From Bathynomus jamesi (Eukaryota > Arthropoda > Malacostraca > Isopoda > Cirolanidae): a stretch of DNA of 64,000 nt. The DNA lies in contig JAJOZX010012041.1 of NCBI GenBank assembly GCA_023014485.1, forward strand, positions 44,046-108,045, given 5' to 3'. Shown here in pieces: positions 34,178-45,611 of the stretch (positions within the stretch are counted from its first letter, which is position 1; every line of letters starts with the position of its first letter). Below the pieces are notes generated by a model. The model made no database searches and had not been told where the DNA came from. It saw nothing but the letters and a program-made list of their open reading frames with translations. The position numbers were made by a program, and so were the translations under genes.

Positions 34178-35321
34178 TAGATGATGATCTTGAAATAACT
34201 GAAGAACTAAACAAATACTTCTCATCAGTATTCACAAATGAAAATTTAAATAATATTCCTGATCTTATACTACCAGGACAAGATAGAGAAATAAGTGAAT
34301 TAAGGATAACAAAACTAGATATCCTAAAAGCAATAGATAAATTAAAAATGGAAAAATCTCCAGGGCCAGATGAAATGCATCCAATAGTCATAAAAGCTGC
34401 CAAAAAGAATATAGCACAGGCACTAGAAATTATTTTTAATAAATCATTGATATGTACTGAAATTCCAAAAGATTGGAAGAAAGCAAATGTGGCTCCAATC
34501 TTTAAAAAAGGAAATAGAAATTTGACAAAAAACTACAGACCCATCAGCCTCACCTCCATTATTTGCAAATTACTCGAAAGTATCATTAGAGGTAAAGTTA
34601 CTGAGTTCCTTGAAGAGTGCAACCTTATGAATGATAGCCAGCATGACTTTCGAAATGGAAGGTCCTGTCTAACCAACTTGATTGAATTTTATGATGGAGA
34701 CTGGAGTCCTATTGCATTTGGACATAATAAAGAGCCAGTAGATATAGTATACTTAGATTTTGCAAAGGCATTTGATACTGTTACTCATGCAAGATTGTTG
34801 GTAAAAGTTAGAGCCCATGGTATAGCTGACTGGATAGAAAATGGCTGAGAAACAGAAAACAGAGTTCATCTAAATGGAAATAAGTCTACTTGGAGACCCG
34901 TATTGAGCGGAGTCCCACAGGGGTCTGTGCTGGGACCTCTGCTTTTTGTTGTCTATAAATGATCTAAAGAAGGGCCTATCATGTAAAACCTCAAAATTTG
35001 CTGATGATACAAAATTAGGCCATAATGTTAAGTCAGTAGTAGGAGCAATGATAATACAAAAAGACTTAGAATAACAGCCTGGGCAGATAAGTGGGAGATG
35101 AGATTTAATGTTGATAAGTGCAAGGTTATGCATATTGGGCCAAAAAATCCAGAATTTGAATACAATATGAATGGAATTTGGATTAAAAATGATAAAGAGA
35201 AAGACTTTGGTGTCACTGTGACTAATGAACTTAAACCCTCAAATCACTATATGGTAATCAGAAATAAAGCAAATGCTAGACTCAATCTCATGCAGACACA
35301 TTGAATACAAATCACCCAATA
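34178..35321 (+). pseudogene. CR1 reverse transcriptase
   Basis: The frame continues after the antisense LINE: DDDLEITEELNKYFSSVFTN, SPGPDEMHP, KNYRPISLTS, YLDFAKAFDTV, a stop near 34847, [14 protein letters not shown], and then KFADDTKLGHN, the catalytic FADD. The thumb follows (WEMRFNVDKCKVMHIG, FGVTV). Interrupted by stops and frameshifts and then by the hAT at 35322. Confidence 0.85.
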
Positions 35322-35901
35322 CAGGGCCGGATTAACCATTAAGCAAAATAAGCCCGTGCTTAGGGCATCAAGGGAAGGGGGGCACCACAGAAATTTTCAG
35401 TGCAAAAAAAAAATGTAAAAACAAGATTCAGTCATGCTGAACTTTATAAAATAATTGTAGAAACAATATTGAGTGTGCCTTCCCAAATGTAGAAATTGCC
35501 TTTCGTATATTTTTAACATTAATGGTCACAAATTGCTCAGCTGAGCGTTCATTTTCTCAGTTGAAGTATATTAAAAATACCAACAGAACAACTACGCAAC
35601 AAGGCAGGCTGGATGCCTTATCTCTACTAAGTATAGAAGCAGATGTGTTACGTAAGATTAGTTTTGAGGATCTGATCAAAGACTTTGCAATTAAAAAAAG
35701 TAGGAGAAAACTTTTCAAATATAAATGAAGTGGAAGTATGCAAAAATAAACATTTTTTCCATCTTACTGTAAGTTTTGTTTCATTTCAAAAAATAAAATT
35801 TTATTTTATGGTTTATTTTGTTTATATTTTGAATTACATATATATGGGGCACCAAAATCTTTTAAGTGCTTAGGGCCTCTAAAGGTCTTAATCCGGCCCT
35901 G
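35322..35901 (+). mobile_element. hAT element (580 bp) in the CR1
   Basis: Ends CAGGGCCGGATTAACC and AATCCGGCCCTG; perfect 8-bp duplication ACCCAATA (35314-35321, 35902-35909). The + frame 35522-35728 is the hAT C-terminal dimerisation part (NCSAERSFSQLKYIKNTNRT). Confidence 0.92.
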
Positions 35902-35909
35902 ACCCAATA

Positions 35910-36280
35910 TTATAAAGCAACTATACATTTCATATGTGAGACCACTCCTCAAATACTGTATTTAATTTAATAGTCCCTATTTGATACAAGATATTGAAAA
36001 AGTACAGAAATGAGCAACAAGAATGATCCCATCTCTAAGACAAGTGACATATAAGGAAAGACTGGCGTATCTCAACATGTTCTCATTAAAAAGGAGGAGG
36101 TTAAGGGGTGATATGATGGAGGTGTATAAAATGATAAAAGGGTTGGATAAGATAGATTTTGAGTCTCTTTTCATTAACGATCACAATAACCAGACTAGAG
36201 GTCATAGTATGAAATTATTTAAGCGAAGATGTAGAACAAATTTAAGAAAACAGTTTTACAAACAGAGTAATTAAGTTCTG
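35910..36280 (+). pseudogene. CR1 ORF2 C-terminal part
   Basis: Continues with IPSLRQVTYKERLAYLNMFS, a RRLRGDMMEVYKMI block and RTNLRKQFFTNRVIKFW, the usual CR1 C-terminus. It is cut after KFW by the Merlin-like element and resumes at 37131 with NSLTEVVV. Confidence 0.85.
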
Positions 36281-37130
36281 GGTTAATATTTGTCTTTTAA
36301 GCTGCTCACGTGCTATTAAAACAGTACAATATATTGAATTGCCATTCAAAACTGACTAAGAAAATATATATCTTTTGTGCAAATTTGTTGAAATGTACTT
36401 TTTTTAATAAAATATATTTCCTGTTTTGGCTATAATGTACTCTTTTTCATAAAATATTTTCCTGATTAGGCTATTTTTTCGCTACTCTGACTTAATTAGT
36501 TGATTGGGTTTTGTTCTGGCTATTTTTTTTTTTCAAATTGGATTCAGTTTAGTGGTGTTTGTGATAGAATTATGATGTGCCATTCGTGTGATTTTGACTG
36601 AGAACTTGATTTGTCATGTGCCCTATTTGAAGACAAAGGATTGGATGTTTTTATCAATTACGGCATTATTCTCTCATCCTTAACTTGCCCAAAATGTGAC
36701 AGTGAGTGCCTAATATGAAAAGATCAGAAGATATTTAGGTGAAATAAACAATATTAACCAGTTAGGCCAATTGAATGTCCAGTTAGGCCAACTGAATGCC
36801 CAGTTAGGTTAATTGAATGCCCAGTTAGGTTAATTGAATGCCCAGTTAGGTCAACTATACACCCTTGATGATTGGTTTGGTTACGTCGTGATATTTTCAT
36901 TAGTTTAAATGAAAACGATGAGAGCAAACTTTTCTGGTTAATTTTGAGGTGTTTTGTACGAAACAGCCATTCATTTCCTGTGCAAATGCGTAGTTTTCAA
37001 GATAATGATCTCGAAAACTATGCATTTGCACAGGAAACGGATGGCAGAATCGTGCAAAACACCTCAAAATTGACCAGAAAAGTTTGTTCTCATCATAAAA
37101 ACAGACTGGGTGTAAAAACGAATAATTACC
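36281..37130. mobile_element. Merlin-like non-autonomous element (850 bp) with palindrome
   Basis: Ends GGTTAATATTTG and CGAATAATTACC, an imperfect inverted pair; duplication AAGTTCTG / AAGTTTTG, 7 of 8 (36273-36280, 37131-37138). Removing the insert restores the CR1 frame FWNSLTE, which proves the boundaries. Inside is a long palindrome (arms about 36909-36998 and 37012-37100) with CATTTCCTGTGCAAATG at its inner part, and a 21-bp minisatellite. Confidence 0.82.
36755..36865 (+). repeat. 21-bp minisatellite in the Merlin-like element
   Basis: About five copies of a unit like CAGTTAGGTTAATTGAATGC in a row, diverging slightly, ending with an ACACCCTTGATGATTGGT motif. A second version lies at 38177-38250. 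Confidence 0.85.
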
Positions 37131-37232
37131 AAGTTTTGGAACAGTCTGACAGAAGTAGTAGTGACTTCAGATACACTTGATTCTTTCAAAAGAAGGTTGG
37201 ATAGTTTGATGTCTGCAAGGGACATCTGGTGA

Positions 37233-38170
37233 TAGTGTCTAAGCCCATTTTTATTACATGAATGGTACTAGTTTATTTCATATATATTATGTGCATTTAG
37301 GTGGTAGATCCCACAGCTCAACACAAGTGTTGTGGGATATAGGGAGGCAGCATCTTGGGTTAGGGGATACTCTCTGTCCTTACACACCCCATTTAAAGAG
37401 ATTCCTCTGCCGAGTGGTGCCCCCCCATATTACTGTGAGGTATTAAAAAACTCATGATCTACACTTGCCCCACAAACACCTTTAAAGGGGAGACCCAAAA
37501 TGGGTGCACACACAATTCTACATTACTGTACAGTCTTTACAGCCACACCTACACTTTTCCTCCTAAGTATATATATTGTAATGTATGTGGTTGTAAATTG
37601 TGACTTGGTCCACAATTGATATGGACCGTGACTTATTTTTGGTTGGCAAGGTACTGGTATTGATGGGTACTGTAATGAAACTGACTAGATTCTTTGGATC
37701 TGATATATTTGCATGTCAGTTATAAATAGATATAGAGTGTAACATATTTGTGGATAGTAGCCTATTATGACTTTGATCCTCTGGATCCAGAGATTCTATC
37801 TTTAGTTTTAAATTGATAATTAATTAGTTTTGTAAAAATTGGTTGTTCCTAATGTACAGGCAGTTTTTACATAGTGGAGCCACCTCGATGGGCTGAAGTG
37901 GCCCCTAGTGTGCCCACTATAAAAATTTGGTATTATTATAGTTTCAACCACAACTTGATTACTGCATATTTGATGTGTTGTTTAGCTGTATCTCTTCATT
38001 TCCGACAACTTTTTCTAATACCACTTCCGTCGCAAATGGATAATAACGGAGATAATAAATATAGTAATTTTTGGTCTGCCATATTGTCTCAGTCTAGCCA
38101 TGGGTACAGTGTGTGAAGGTTGTGCTCTTACTCTGTTTGAAGCGATTCATAAATTTTTTAAGAATAACAT
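37233..38170. other. No gene recognised; probable CR1 3' UTR and unknown AT-rich DNA
   Basis: The first ~200 bp look like CR1 3' UTR. A small hairpin, CACAACACTTGTGTTG-like, lies near 37318-37335. A lone CACTTCCGTCGCAAATGG motif at about 38022 links the region to the fold-back family. Confidence 0.4.
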
Positions 38171-38890
38171 TGACTTGTTAGGTTAATTGAATGCCTGGTT
38201 AGGTCAACTGAATGCCCGGTTAGGGCAACTGTACACCCTTGATGATTGGTCAGGTTGTCATGACATTTTCGTTAGTTTAACGATTTATTTTTTAAACTAA
38301 TTTACGGCCGGATTCTGAAGGAATCGTTTTGTGGCACCGATTCTGAAGGAATCATTATTTTATCACTCCATCATAACCCAACCCAACTCAATCCAGTGGA
38401 TTGGATTGGATTGAGTTGGGTTGGGTTATGAACTTATGTTTTTTCCCATATTTTTTGAGGTGATTCACTCAAATTTGACATCCATTTCCACCGCAAATCA
38501 CTCTTTTTTGGCTTTTGATATTTGGGGGTGGGGGGATCTCAAAAAAAGTGATTTACGACGGAAACGGATGCCAAATTCGAATGAATCGCATCAAAAAACA
38601 TAGGAAAAACATAAGTTTCATGTTCAAAACGAATTGGGGCCGAAACTGCAAATTTACCAGGTTCGGTTCCTAAGTTTTCTGTTGGTTTCTGATGTGATTC
38701 ATCTGAAAATGACATTCATTTCCGTCGCAAATCACTCGTTTTTTACCCCCACCCCACCCAAAAACCCCGATTTCCCACACATTCCCCCATATTGGGGGGG
38801 GGGGTCATAAAAACGAGTAATTTGCGACGGAAATGAATGTCATTTTCGGATGAATCACATCAGAAACCACCGGGGAACCTAATTTTTATT
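38171..38890. mobile_element. Fold-back cluster with two successive palindromes
   Basis: A minisatellite (GGTTAGGTCAACTGAATGCC type) is followed by a small palindrome of Lys-free CCCAACCCAACTCAATCC repeats (about 38377-38427) and two large ones: 38431-38618 (inner core CATTTCCACCGCAAATCAC) and 38659-38881 (inner core CATTTCCGTCGCAAATCAC). The arms are 60-80 bp with loops of 20-65 bp. This is probably one or more degenerate Merlin-like non-autonomous elements; ends were not fixed. Confidence 0.7.
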
Positions 38891-39094
38891 TTTCAAAACG
38901 AGCTGTGGTTGAAACTATAAATTTACTGAAAATTTCTTATGTTCTTATTGCCCTTAAGTTTTTGTTTTTAAAGGTTTAAGGTTTTGAAGATTTTTACTTA
39001 AGTTAGGGCTATATTACCCTTAAGTTTTAATAGGGGCTATTGCAGCCATTTAATTATTATTTAGTTAGGGCTGTTGTAGCCTGGTTCGAGTTTC

Positions 39095-40209
39095 GGTTAA
39101 TATTCATTTTAATGCTTCATTCGTTTTCGATAGGAGACATTCTATGACAATTTAACATATAAATTCGTATTCAGGACACCTTGAAACCTCAGGGAAACTG
39201 ATAAAAATCAAGGAAATGTAATAATTATTTTTTACCGAGTGTTTACCTCTTTCCACTGTTAAAATTTTGCCACTCCTCATCCTCTCCAGTTTTATCAGGA
39301 GACACCTCGTGGCAAAATTAGGAAACAGGTCAAATCAGCCAATTAAATCTGGTTTTTGTTTCAGGTTACCTTATCCGACCAATCAGAGACGTGCATTTTG
39401 AATCTCCAATAATACATACTCATTCCAAAATCCTTATTCAGTTCGGTTTTCGTTATGGTTTGTCTTGAGTGTGATTTGGATTACTTATAAAAAAGAAGAC
39501 GGTGCTGAAGTTTTCTTCACCAGTCACAGTGTTTTACCTACTCGTGTTATTTGTCTGCAGTGTGGTCATGAGTGTAATTATAGAGAAGGTTGCTGACCAA
39601 TATTATTGCGGAAGATTGACTAGGGACGAGCGCAGCAGAAAAAAAAAGTGTTCCTTCTCTGTTTCCCGTCGAAAGGGCACGTGGGTTGAAAAATCCGGTT
39701 AATCCCACCTCAAACTGTGGCAAAACTTATTGTACGTTGGGTTATTCTTGACAAAGTGTTCGACACAGCTAGATGCACAGCTCTATTTAGCGTTGGCTTC
39801 CGAGAGTGCGGTTAATTGGAGGAGTTTTTGCTTCGAAGTCTGTGAGCATTGGCTAGGCCAACAAGTTCAAATTGGTGGGCCTGGCGAAATTGTCTATTTA
39901 TTCCTGTTGGTCGTCGCTGATTTGTACAAACATCCCAACGCTGCTATTTAAGGTAAGAAATTGGGAAAAAACGCGGGTTAGGTTAGGTCTGAACCAAAAC
40001 ACATTTTTCTGGTGTTTTTTTGGTGTGATTTGTTCAAATATGAACTTCGTTTCTTTGGGAAATGAGCCGTTTTTGAGAAATTTTCAATTTTAAAATTTCT
40101 GAAAAATGGCTCATTTCCCAAAGAAACGAAGTTCAGATTTGAACAAATCACACCAGAAAAATGTGTTTTGGTTCAGAAAGGAGAAAAAGCACTAAAACGA
40201 ATAATTACC
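39095..40209 (+). mobile_element. Merlin-like transposon (1,115 bp) with transposase fragment and palindrome
   Basis: Ends GGTTAATATTCATTTTAATG and CACTAAAACGAATAATTACC; perfect 8-bp duplication CGAGTTTC (39087-39094, 40210-40217). It contains the N-terminal half of an IS1595/ISXO2-like transposase, followed by a palindrome (39991-40174). An 8-9-bp duplication, GG-starting ends and an IS1016/IS1595-type transposase together define the Merlin superfamily. Confidence 0.85.
39560..39950 (+). pseudogene. Merlin (IS1595-like) transposase, N-terminal half
   Basis: Reads, across two frames, CGRLTRDERSRKKKCSFSVS, RKGTWVEKS, then (39730-39951) KCSTQLDAQLYLALASESAV, NWRSFCFEVCEHWLG and IGGPGEIV. In intact members this last block runs straight into the EIDES catalytic Asp; here the sequence changes at exactly that point. 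The catalytic domain has thus been lost. An earlier frame from 39502 adds a hydrophobic start that may be spurious. Confidence 0.7.
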
Positions 40210-41704
40210 CGAGTTTCTTCTAGGTACCTAGTTTTAATCTCTTACCTTAGTTAAGTATTTTGATTAAGCTACTTACACCTAGTTCTGGTAGGCCACTATT
40301 TAGTTAAACAGGGTTTTAGTTTTTAGTTTAATTGCAGTGGTTAATATTGAGGTTTAAAGGTTGACTTTAAGTTGCTCGGTTAGTTGGGGCAACTACAAGA
40401 ATTTTTTTGAAAAAATAGCCTACTTGATTCAGCAGTCAAAATTTTTCGATATCTAACAAAGAGCTCAGTTTTTCTTTGATTGATTGTTTGAAGTTTTATA
40501 TGGAGGAGCTCAGCCAATAAGGCTATTTACATCCTCCAAGACCAAAACACCTTGTTCCACGGGAGAACTTCCGCTGTTCCTACATCAAGTGCTGGGTCTA
40601 TTATTGAGATGAGACAGAAATAGAGAAAGCACACCATTACCCTCTTCAGTTCTGGGGCCAATTCCAGAACACTCAGAAAGGGATGAGCATGAGGCCTGTT
40701 AGTTCTATGAAACATGAACTGAAAAATGGAACCAAGTACTAAGTCAACAGTAACAACCAGATGGAGTAACTAGGAGGTAACCGATTAATAAACCTGTGGG
40801 AATGAAAATCGGTATACAATGCAAGATTTAAAACTCTTTCAACTGGCCAGATGCCACTACAAACTTGAATACTTGGTCCATAGTGAAGTTTATCAATGGG
40901 GGAGAAAAACTATCCCCACCTAATAGGACTGATAAAGTAAAGTCCCTGACACCATATTGCAAAAGAGAGAATCTGAATTTTTTCCTTTGCCTAGTATAAC
41001 ATGGACAAAAAAGAAAGAAATGGGACAGTGTCTTTGGTAAATTACAACTAACACAATGGGGAGAAGGCTAGTCCAATCCGGTGTAAGTAAGCCTGAAGGC
41101 CTACATGGCCAGAATGGAATCTAAATATTATAGAATCTTTATAGTGGGAAGATGGTACAGGCCAATTTCTTGTGCCCCAAGAAGGCTTAAACATTCCATA
41201 GAGAGTCGAGTGCCGTAATCTCTCCCATTGGGTTTTGTAATCATTTTGCACTGCCACTTTAGCTACTGCAAAACCCTCGCCTGGGTGGAAATATAGCGAA
41301 GTTATAACAGGGAGGGAATAAGCAGCCCTGGCCAGTGTATCAACCATCTCATTACCTGTAATTCCAACATGGCTCGGAACCCACTGGAAGGAAACCAGAA
41401 TACCTGAAACAGAGAGGGTCTTCAGTAAAGAATGGATAGAAGTTGTTAAAGCCAGATATGTAGCGAGTGTGGGCGAGTTGATCAGGTGAAGAGAGGTCTG
41501 GGAGTCTGTAATTATTAGGACATTACAAGCAATACTTCTGGATACCAAAAAACACAATGCCTGTTGGATGGCAAATAACTCTGCTGCCTGTATACTATGA
41601 TTGGGGGATAATTTCCAGGAAAAACACCTTTTATGATTTGAAATGAAGACATCTGATGAACAAGATGGTCCAGGCACATCTATCTTAGATCCATCAGTAT
41701 AAAT

Positions 41705-42675
41705 CAATCTAGGTATTTTCGCCGCCGGACTTTTGGCCGCCGGACATTTCGCCGTAGGAATTTTCGCCGCAAGGAATTTTCGCCGCAAAATATATAATAT
41801 AGCCTACCAAATTTTCTGAACTCTCTAATACGTCGGGTTTGGATGACTTGGAAATTTTCATTTATTCATTCTCTTAAATAAGTGATTTCATGTACTTCAA
41901 AGGTTTTGAACCCTTAGGTTTTTAAAAACCATTTTTGATGGTTTAAACTGATACTGCACATGCAATAACAGATACTGTCAAAGTTTTATAAAATTATATG
42001 CCCTTGTCTTTGAGCTAAATGGTCTACCCCTAAGCTCCGCCCACAATAGTTTATTTCGGTGCAGTGCTTACATTTATATTCCATTACTTAAGCCCTCTAG
42101 GATGCCATATACAGTTAAAAGCAGCCGAGGAGGAGAAAAATTAGTTGACGATGTTAATTACGTGTACCGAATCGACAGAAAATGTGATAAAAAATCGTAT
42201 TGGAAGTGTGAAATAAAAAACTGCAAGGCAAGAGTGCATACAATTTTAGAAAGTGACGCTAAAATAGTAATTTGCAAAACATTTGGTGAGCATAGTCATT
42301 CTGCAAACCCATCAAAGCCTAAAGTGTACGCCACAATAGCAAGTATGAAAACGACTGCTACTAACTCCCAATTATCTGCAAGATCACTAATTGCCGATGC
42401 TTCTGCAAGCCTAGATGATGCAGGTTGTTATCTAATGCTATCAATTGCAACTTCATCAAGAAATATTAGAAAATGGAGGCAAAAGAATATGGATATGTTG
42501 TAAAAGTACATAATAGAACGTAAACTACGCTAGGATCTTTAGGAGACATTTTTTAAATGAATCCATCAAATAAAACGTTAAAACTAACGAAAATATTACG
42601 ACTTAACCTAACCAATCGTCAACTTATTTTTTATTTTTTAAAAATTCTTTTACGGCGGCGAAAGTTCCGAACGCA
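41705..42675 (+). mobile_element. MULE-like element (971 bp) carrying a FLYWCH gene
   Basis: A perfect 9-bp duplication AGTATAAAT (41696-41704, 42676-42684) flanks ends that share TTTTCGCCGCCG and its complement CGGCGGCGAAAG. The left end adds further TTTCGCCG repeats. Excision rejoins the LINE RNase H frame (IYTDGSK). Nine-base duplications fit the Mutator superfamily, in which FLYWCH domains are commonly found. Confidence 0.85.
42102..42503 (+). CDS. FLYWCH zinc-finger protein of the MULE-like element
   Basis: A 133-residue intact frame. Residues ~20-66 form a FLYWCH-type zinc finger: YRIDRKCDKKSYWKCEIKNC, then KARVHT and, some 20 residues on, HSHS, giving the C-x5-C...H-x-H ligands. In Mutator-like transposases this domain binds DNA in front of the catalytic core; here no transposase follows. 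The C-terminal half (SARSLIADASASLDDAGCY) is of a type seen in FLYWCH proteins. It could be a transposase exon or a domain left by internal deletion. Start is the first Met after stops. Confidence 0.7.
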   Translation: MPYTVKSSRGGEKLVDDVNYVYRIDRKCDKKSYWKCEIKNCKARVHTILESDAKIVICKTFGEHSHSANPSKPKVYATIASMKTTATNSQLSARSLIADASASLDDAGCYLMLSIATSSRNIRKWRQKNMDML

Positions 42676-45611
42676 AGTATAAATATACAAGTAATCTGGA
42701 TACTTCTCTTCCAAGTATGCTGTGAAACACTGCACAATCACTTCTTTGGGGACAGGAGGTTCATATAAAAATGGGAGAGACAGACAGGTTGGTACTAAAT
42801 GCAATCTCCAAGGTGGGAAAGAAGGGAATACTGGAACTGTAAAAAAATTTAAAATGTAATTGATACTTATTAAGAAGTCCAGTAGCTCTAACGAAGAAAG
42901 GTGGCTTATTTGCGACAGTCTAGTCCACTGCAAGGATCAAAGGATAATCAACCTCGAATGACTGACGTAAGGGGTGGGAAAAGGGGGAAGCCAGAATATT
43001 GAAGTACTTCTTCAGTGTAGAGATATATCTATCATACTGAAGGGCATGGAGACTAGTCTCACCCTGCAGGGCAATAATAGGAGTTGATGGGCGGGCAGCC
43101 GGGCACCCAAAATAAGGCGCATGCCAGAATTATGCAATGTTTCTAGTTTCTTCTTCAAGGTGAAAGAGGCTGAATCATAAACAACATCAGCATACTTTAT
43201 ATTTCCTAAGATAAATGATCGATAAAAAGTGAGAAGCGTAGATCGATCTGCACCCCATCGATGAGAGGCAACAGATTTTAACGAGTTTAAACGTTTCGTA
43301 CAAGATGTTACCAGGTAGTTAATATGACAAGACGAAGTCAGTCTGGGGCTGTCAAGGACTACTCCCAAAAACTGGTAGGATGTGACCATAGCTACTGGGG
43401 TGTTACTAATTTGGATAATAGGATTCACTGAAACCTTTTGATGTGTAAAGAACATAATGTTAGATTTTTCTTGATTCAGGGAAAGACCCCAGGTTCTGCA
43501 CCAAGATGAGAACTTATCTGTTGCTTTTTGCAACATCTGTTGGGCTTCTAAAGGGGTGTCAGTTGCCACATAGAAAGCTGTATCATCAGCAAACTCTGAT
43601 GATTGAACTGGATCAATACTTGGCATATCGGAGAGATATGCTGTGAATAACAATGGACTAAGAACTGAACCCTGGGGTACACCCTTTTTTAAAGGGGAAA
43701 GGTGTTGAGTAGACATCATTAATTAGCACCTGAAATGTGCGGTTAGACAAAAAGTTGTCCAACCATCTTAGTTATCTACCATGAATCCCCAAACTGCCTA
43801 ACTTATAAAGTAGGCCAGTATGGGAGATGGTATCAAAAGCTCGACTGAGGTAAAAAAATATAAGAACATATTTTTTCCATGGAGAGCTTGGCGTATGAAA
43901 GTTTCCAACCTCAGAAGTTGATCCACCGTGCTTCTCTTACGGAAACCACACTGCGAATCTCGAAAAATGGACAAGTTTCAAAAATCCATAGCAACTGCTG
44001 ATGGACCATCCTCTCTAGTACTTTACCCAAGCAGGATAATAAGCATATGGGACGATATGAAGATGGACTTGAAGGGTTTTTCTGTGGTTTGAGGATAGGA
44101 ATCATGATTGCCTGTTTCCATGATGAAGGATAGACCCCTGTGCTCAGGCTATCACTGAATGCTGATAATAGAAATGGCAATTACTCCAATGGAAGATGAC
44201 TAAGAAAATATTTATGTATATTATCCAGTCCCATTGCACCACCTCTTGTATGTTGACATTACCTTAAGGAGAATTGTAATTCCTGCAATGTGAAGTCCAG
44301 GTTATAATCTTCATTGTAATCAATAAGGAAGACTGCATGTCCCTGCAAAATTCCTCATCTTCAATAACTGCTACAGTCCCAAAAAATGAATGGAAGAAGG
44401 CCCCCAAAACTTCTGCTTTGTCACGTATATCACTTAATATGGAACCATTTACAACAATAGGGTAAGTGAAGTGTGAATCTGTACCCTTAATGATTTTTCT
44501 AATTTGAGTCCAAACCTCAGTGGAAGGTGTAGTGAAACTGAGGTTTGAACAAAACCGACTCCATGAAATTCGCTTTGCCTGACGAATAGTACGACGAGCT
44601 ATAGCAGTTGCCTTATTTAGGAGGATCTTATTATATAGAGTTGGGTGATGAGAATAAAAACGCCGAGCCCGACGGCAGGTGGCCACTGCCACACTGCAAT
44701 CCTCTGTCCACCAGCGTTTGTGGTATTTAGGAACAAAATTTCCCGTTGTCTTCTTCAGTGTAGAGGTACTTGTTTCCACTAATAAGGCTGTAAAGTGTTG
44801 TATTTTCTCATCTAAGGATCCTTCCATAGCAGGGGCATCCGGAAGTGCTCTAGACCAAATTCTCCAATCTATGTCACGTAGTTTCCAAGTTGGACGTCGT
44901 TTATGAGGAGTGGTTACCGGTGAAATTTGCAGAGCAGTGAGGACAGGAAAGTGGTCACTACCCAGACTTCCACCAATGGCCACAGTACAGTTAGGAGCAA
45001 ACCTACCTCTACGTAATGAGAGCTCCAACGTTGAATAACTTCCATTATTAACGTTAAATCTTGTTGGGAGATCTACTGGAGTCAATAACACAAAATCTGA
45101 AGAAAGAATAAAATTAAATAAATTTAAGGCAGTTGGTGTTGGAGAACCTAACATACCTGTATCCCAAGCCCTGTGTCTACCATTAAAATCACCACAAATA
45201 AAAGCTTGTTGACCGAGTTGACCAGCATAGTGTTCGATTTCTATAGTGGTTAATGAAAGGTGTGGATTGTAAACTGTGAGTATAACTAAAGTACCATTGT
45301 TTACTTTTAAAGATAAAGCAAGGACCTCGAGAACTCCTGTTGGAAAGGGACGGAGAGGGAATGGTCAAAAGCACAAATCTGAACGAATCAGAAATAGCAA
45401 ACCCCCACCCCCTCGGCCAACCCCATCTGCTCTGATCTGAGTATAATTAATAAAAGTAGGCTGGAGTCTAGAGGTTAACCAGGTCTCACAAAGTGCCACT
45501 AAATGGGGTTTTTTGGTGTAAATAAAAAGTTTAAATTCTGACAAGTTAGACTGGAGACTGCGGGCATTCCATTGAGCAAACAAGAGGTTAGAAACCTTTG
45601 AATATGAAATG

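Larger units (their letters stand above)
27448..37232 (+). mobile_element. CR1-type LINE with four later insertions
   Basis: Coding blocks in order on the + strand: ORF1 esterase (27448-27827), endonuclease (28015-28859), linker (29911-30197), RT (34178-35321), RT thumb and tail (35910-36280), and a last block (37131-37232, NSLTEVVVTSDTLDSFKRRL). Between them lie a hAT (28860-29902), an antisense LINE (30211-34165), a second hAT (35322-35901) and a Merlin-like element (36281-37130). Each insertion interrupts a codon-by-codon continuous protein and carries its own target duplication. The 3' UTR probably continues past 37232. Confidence 0.9.
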
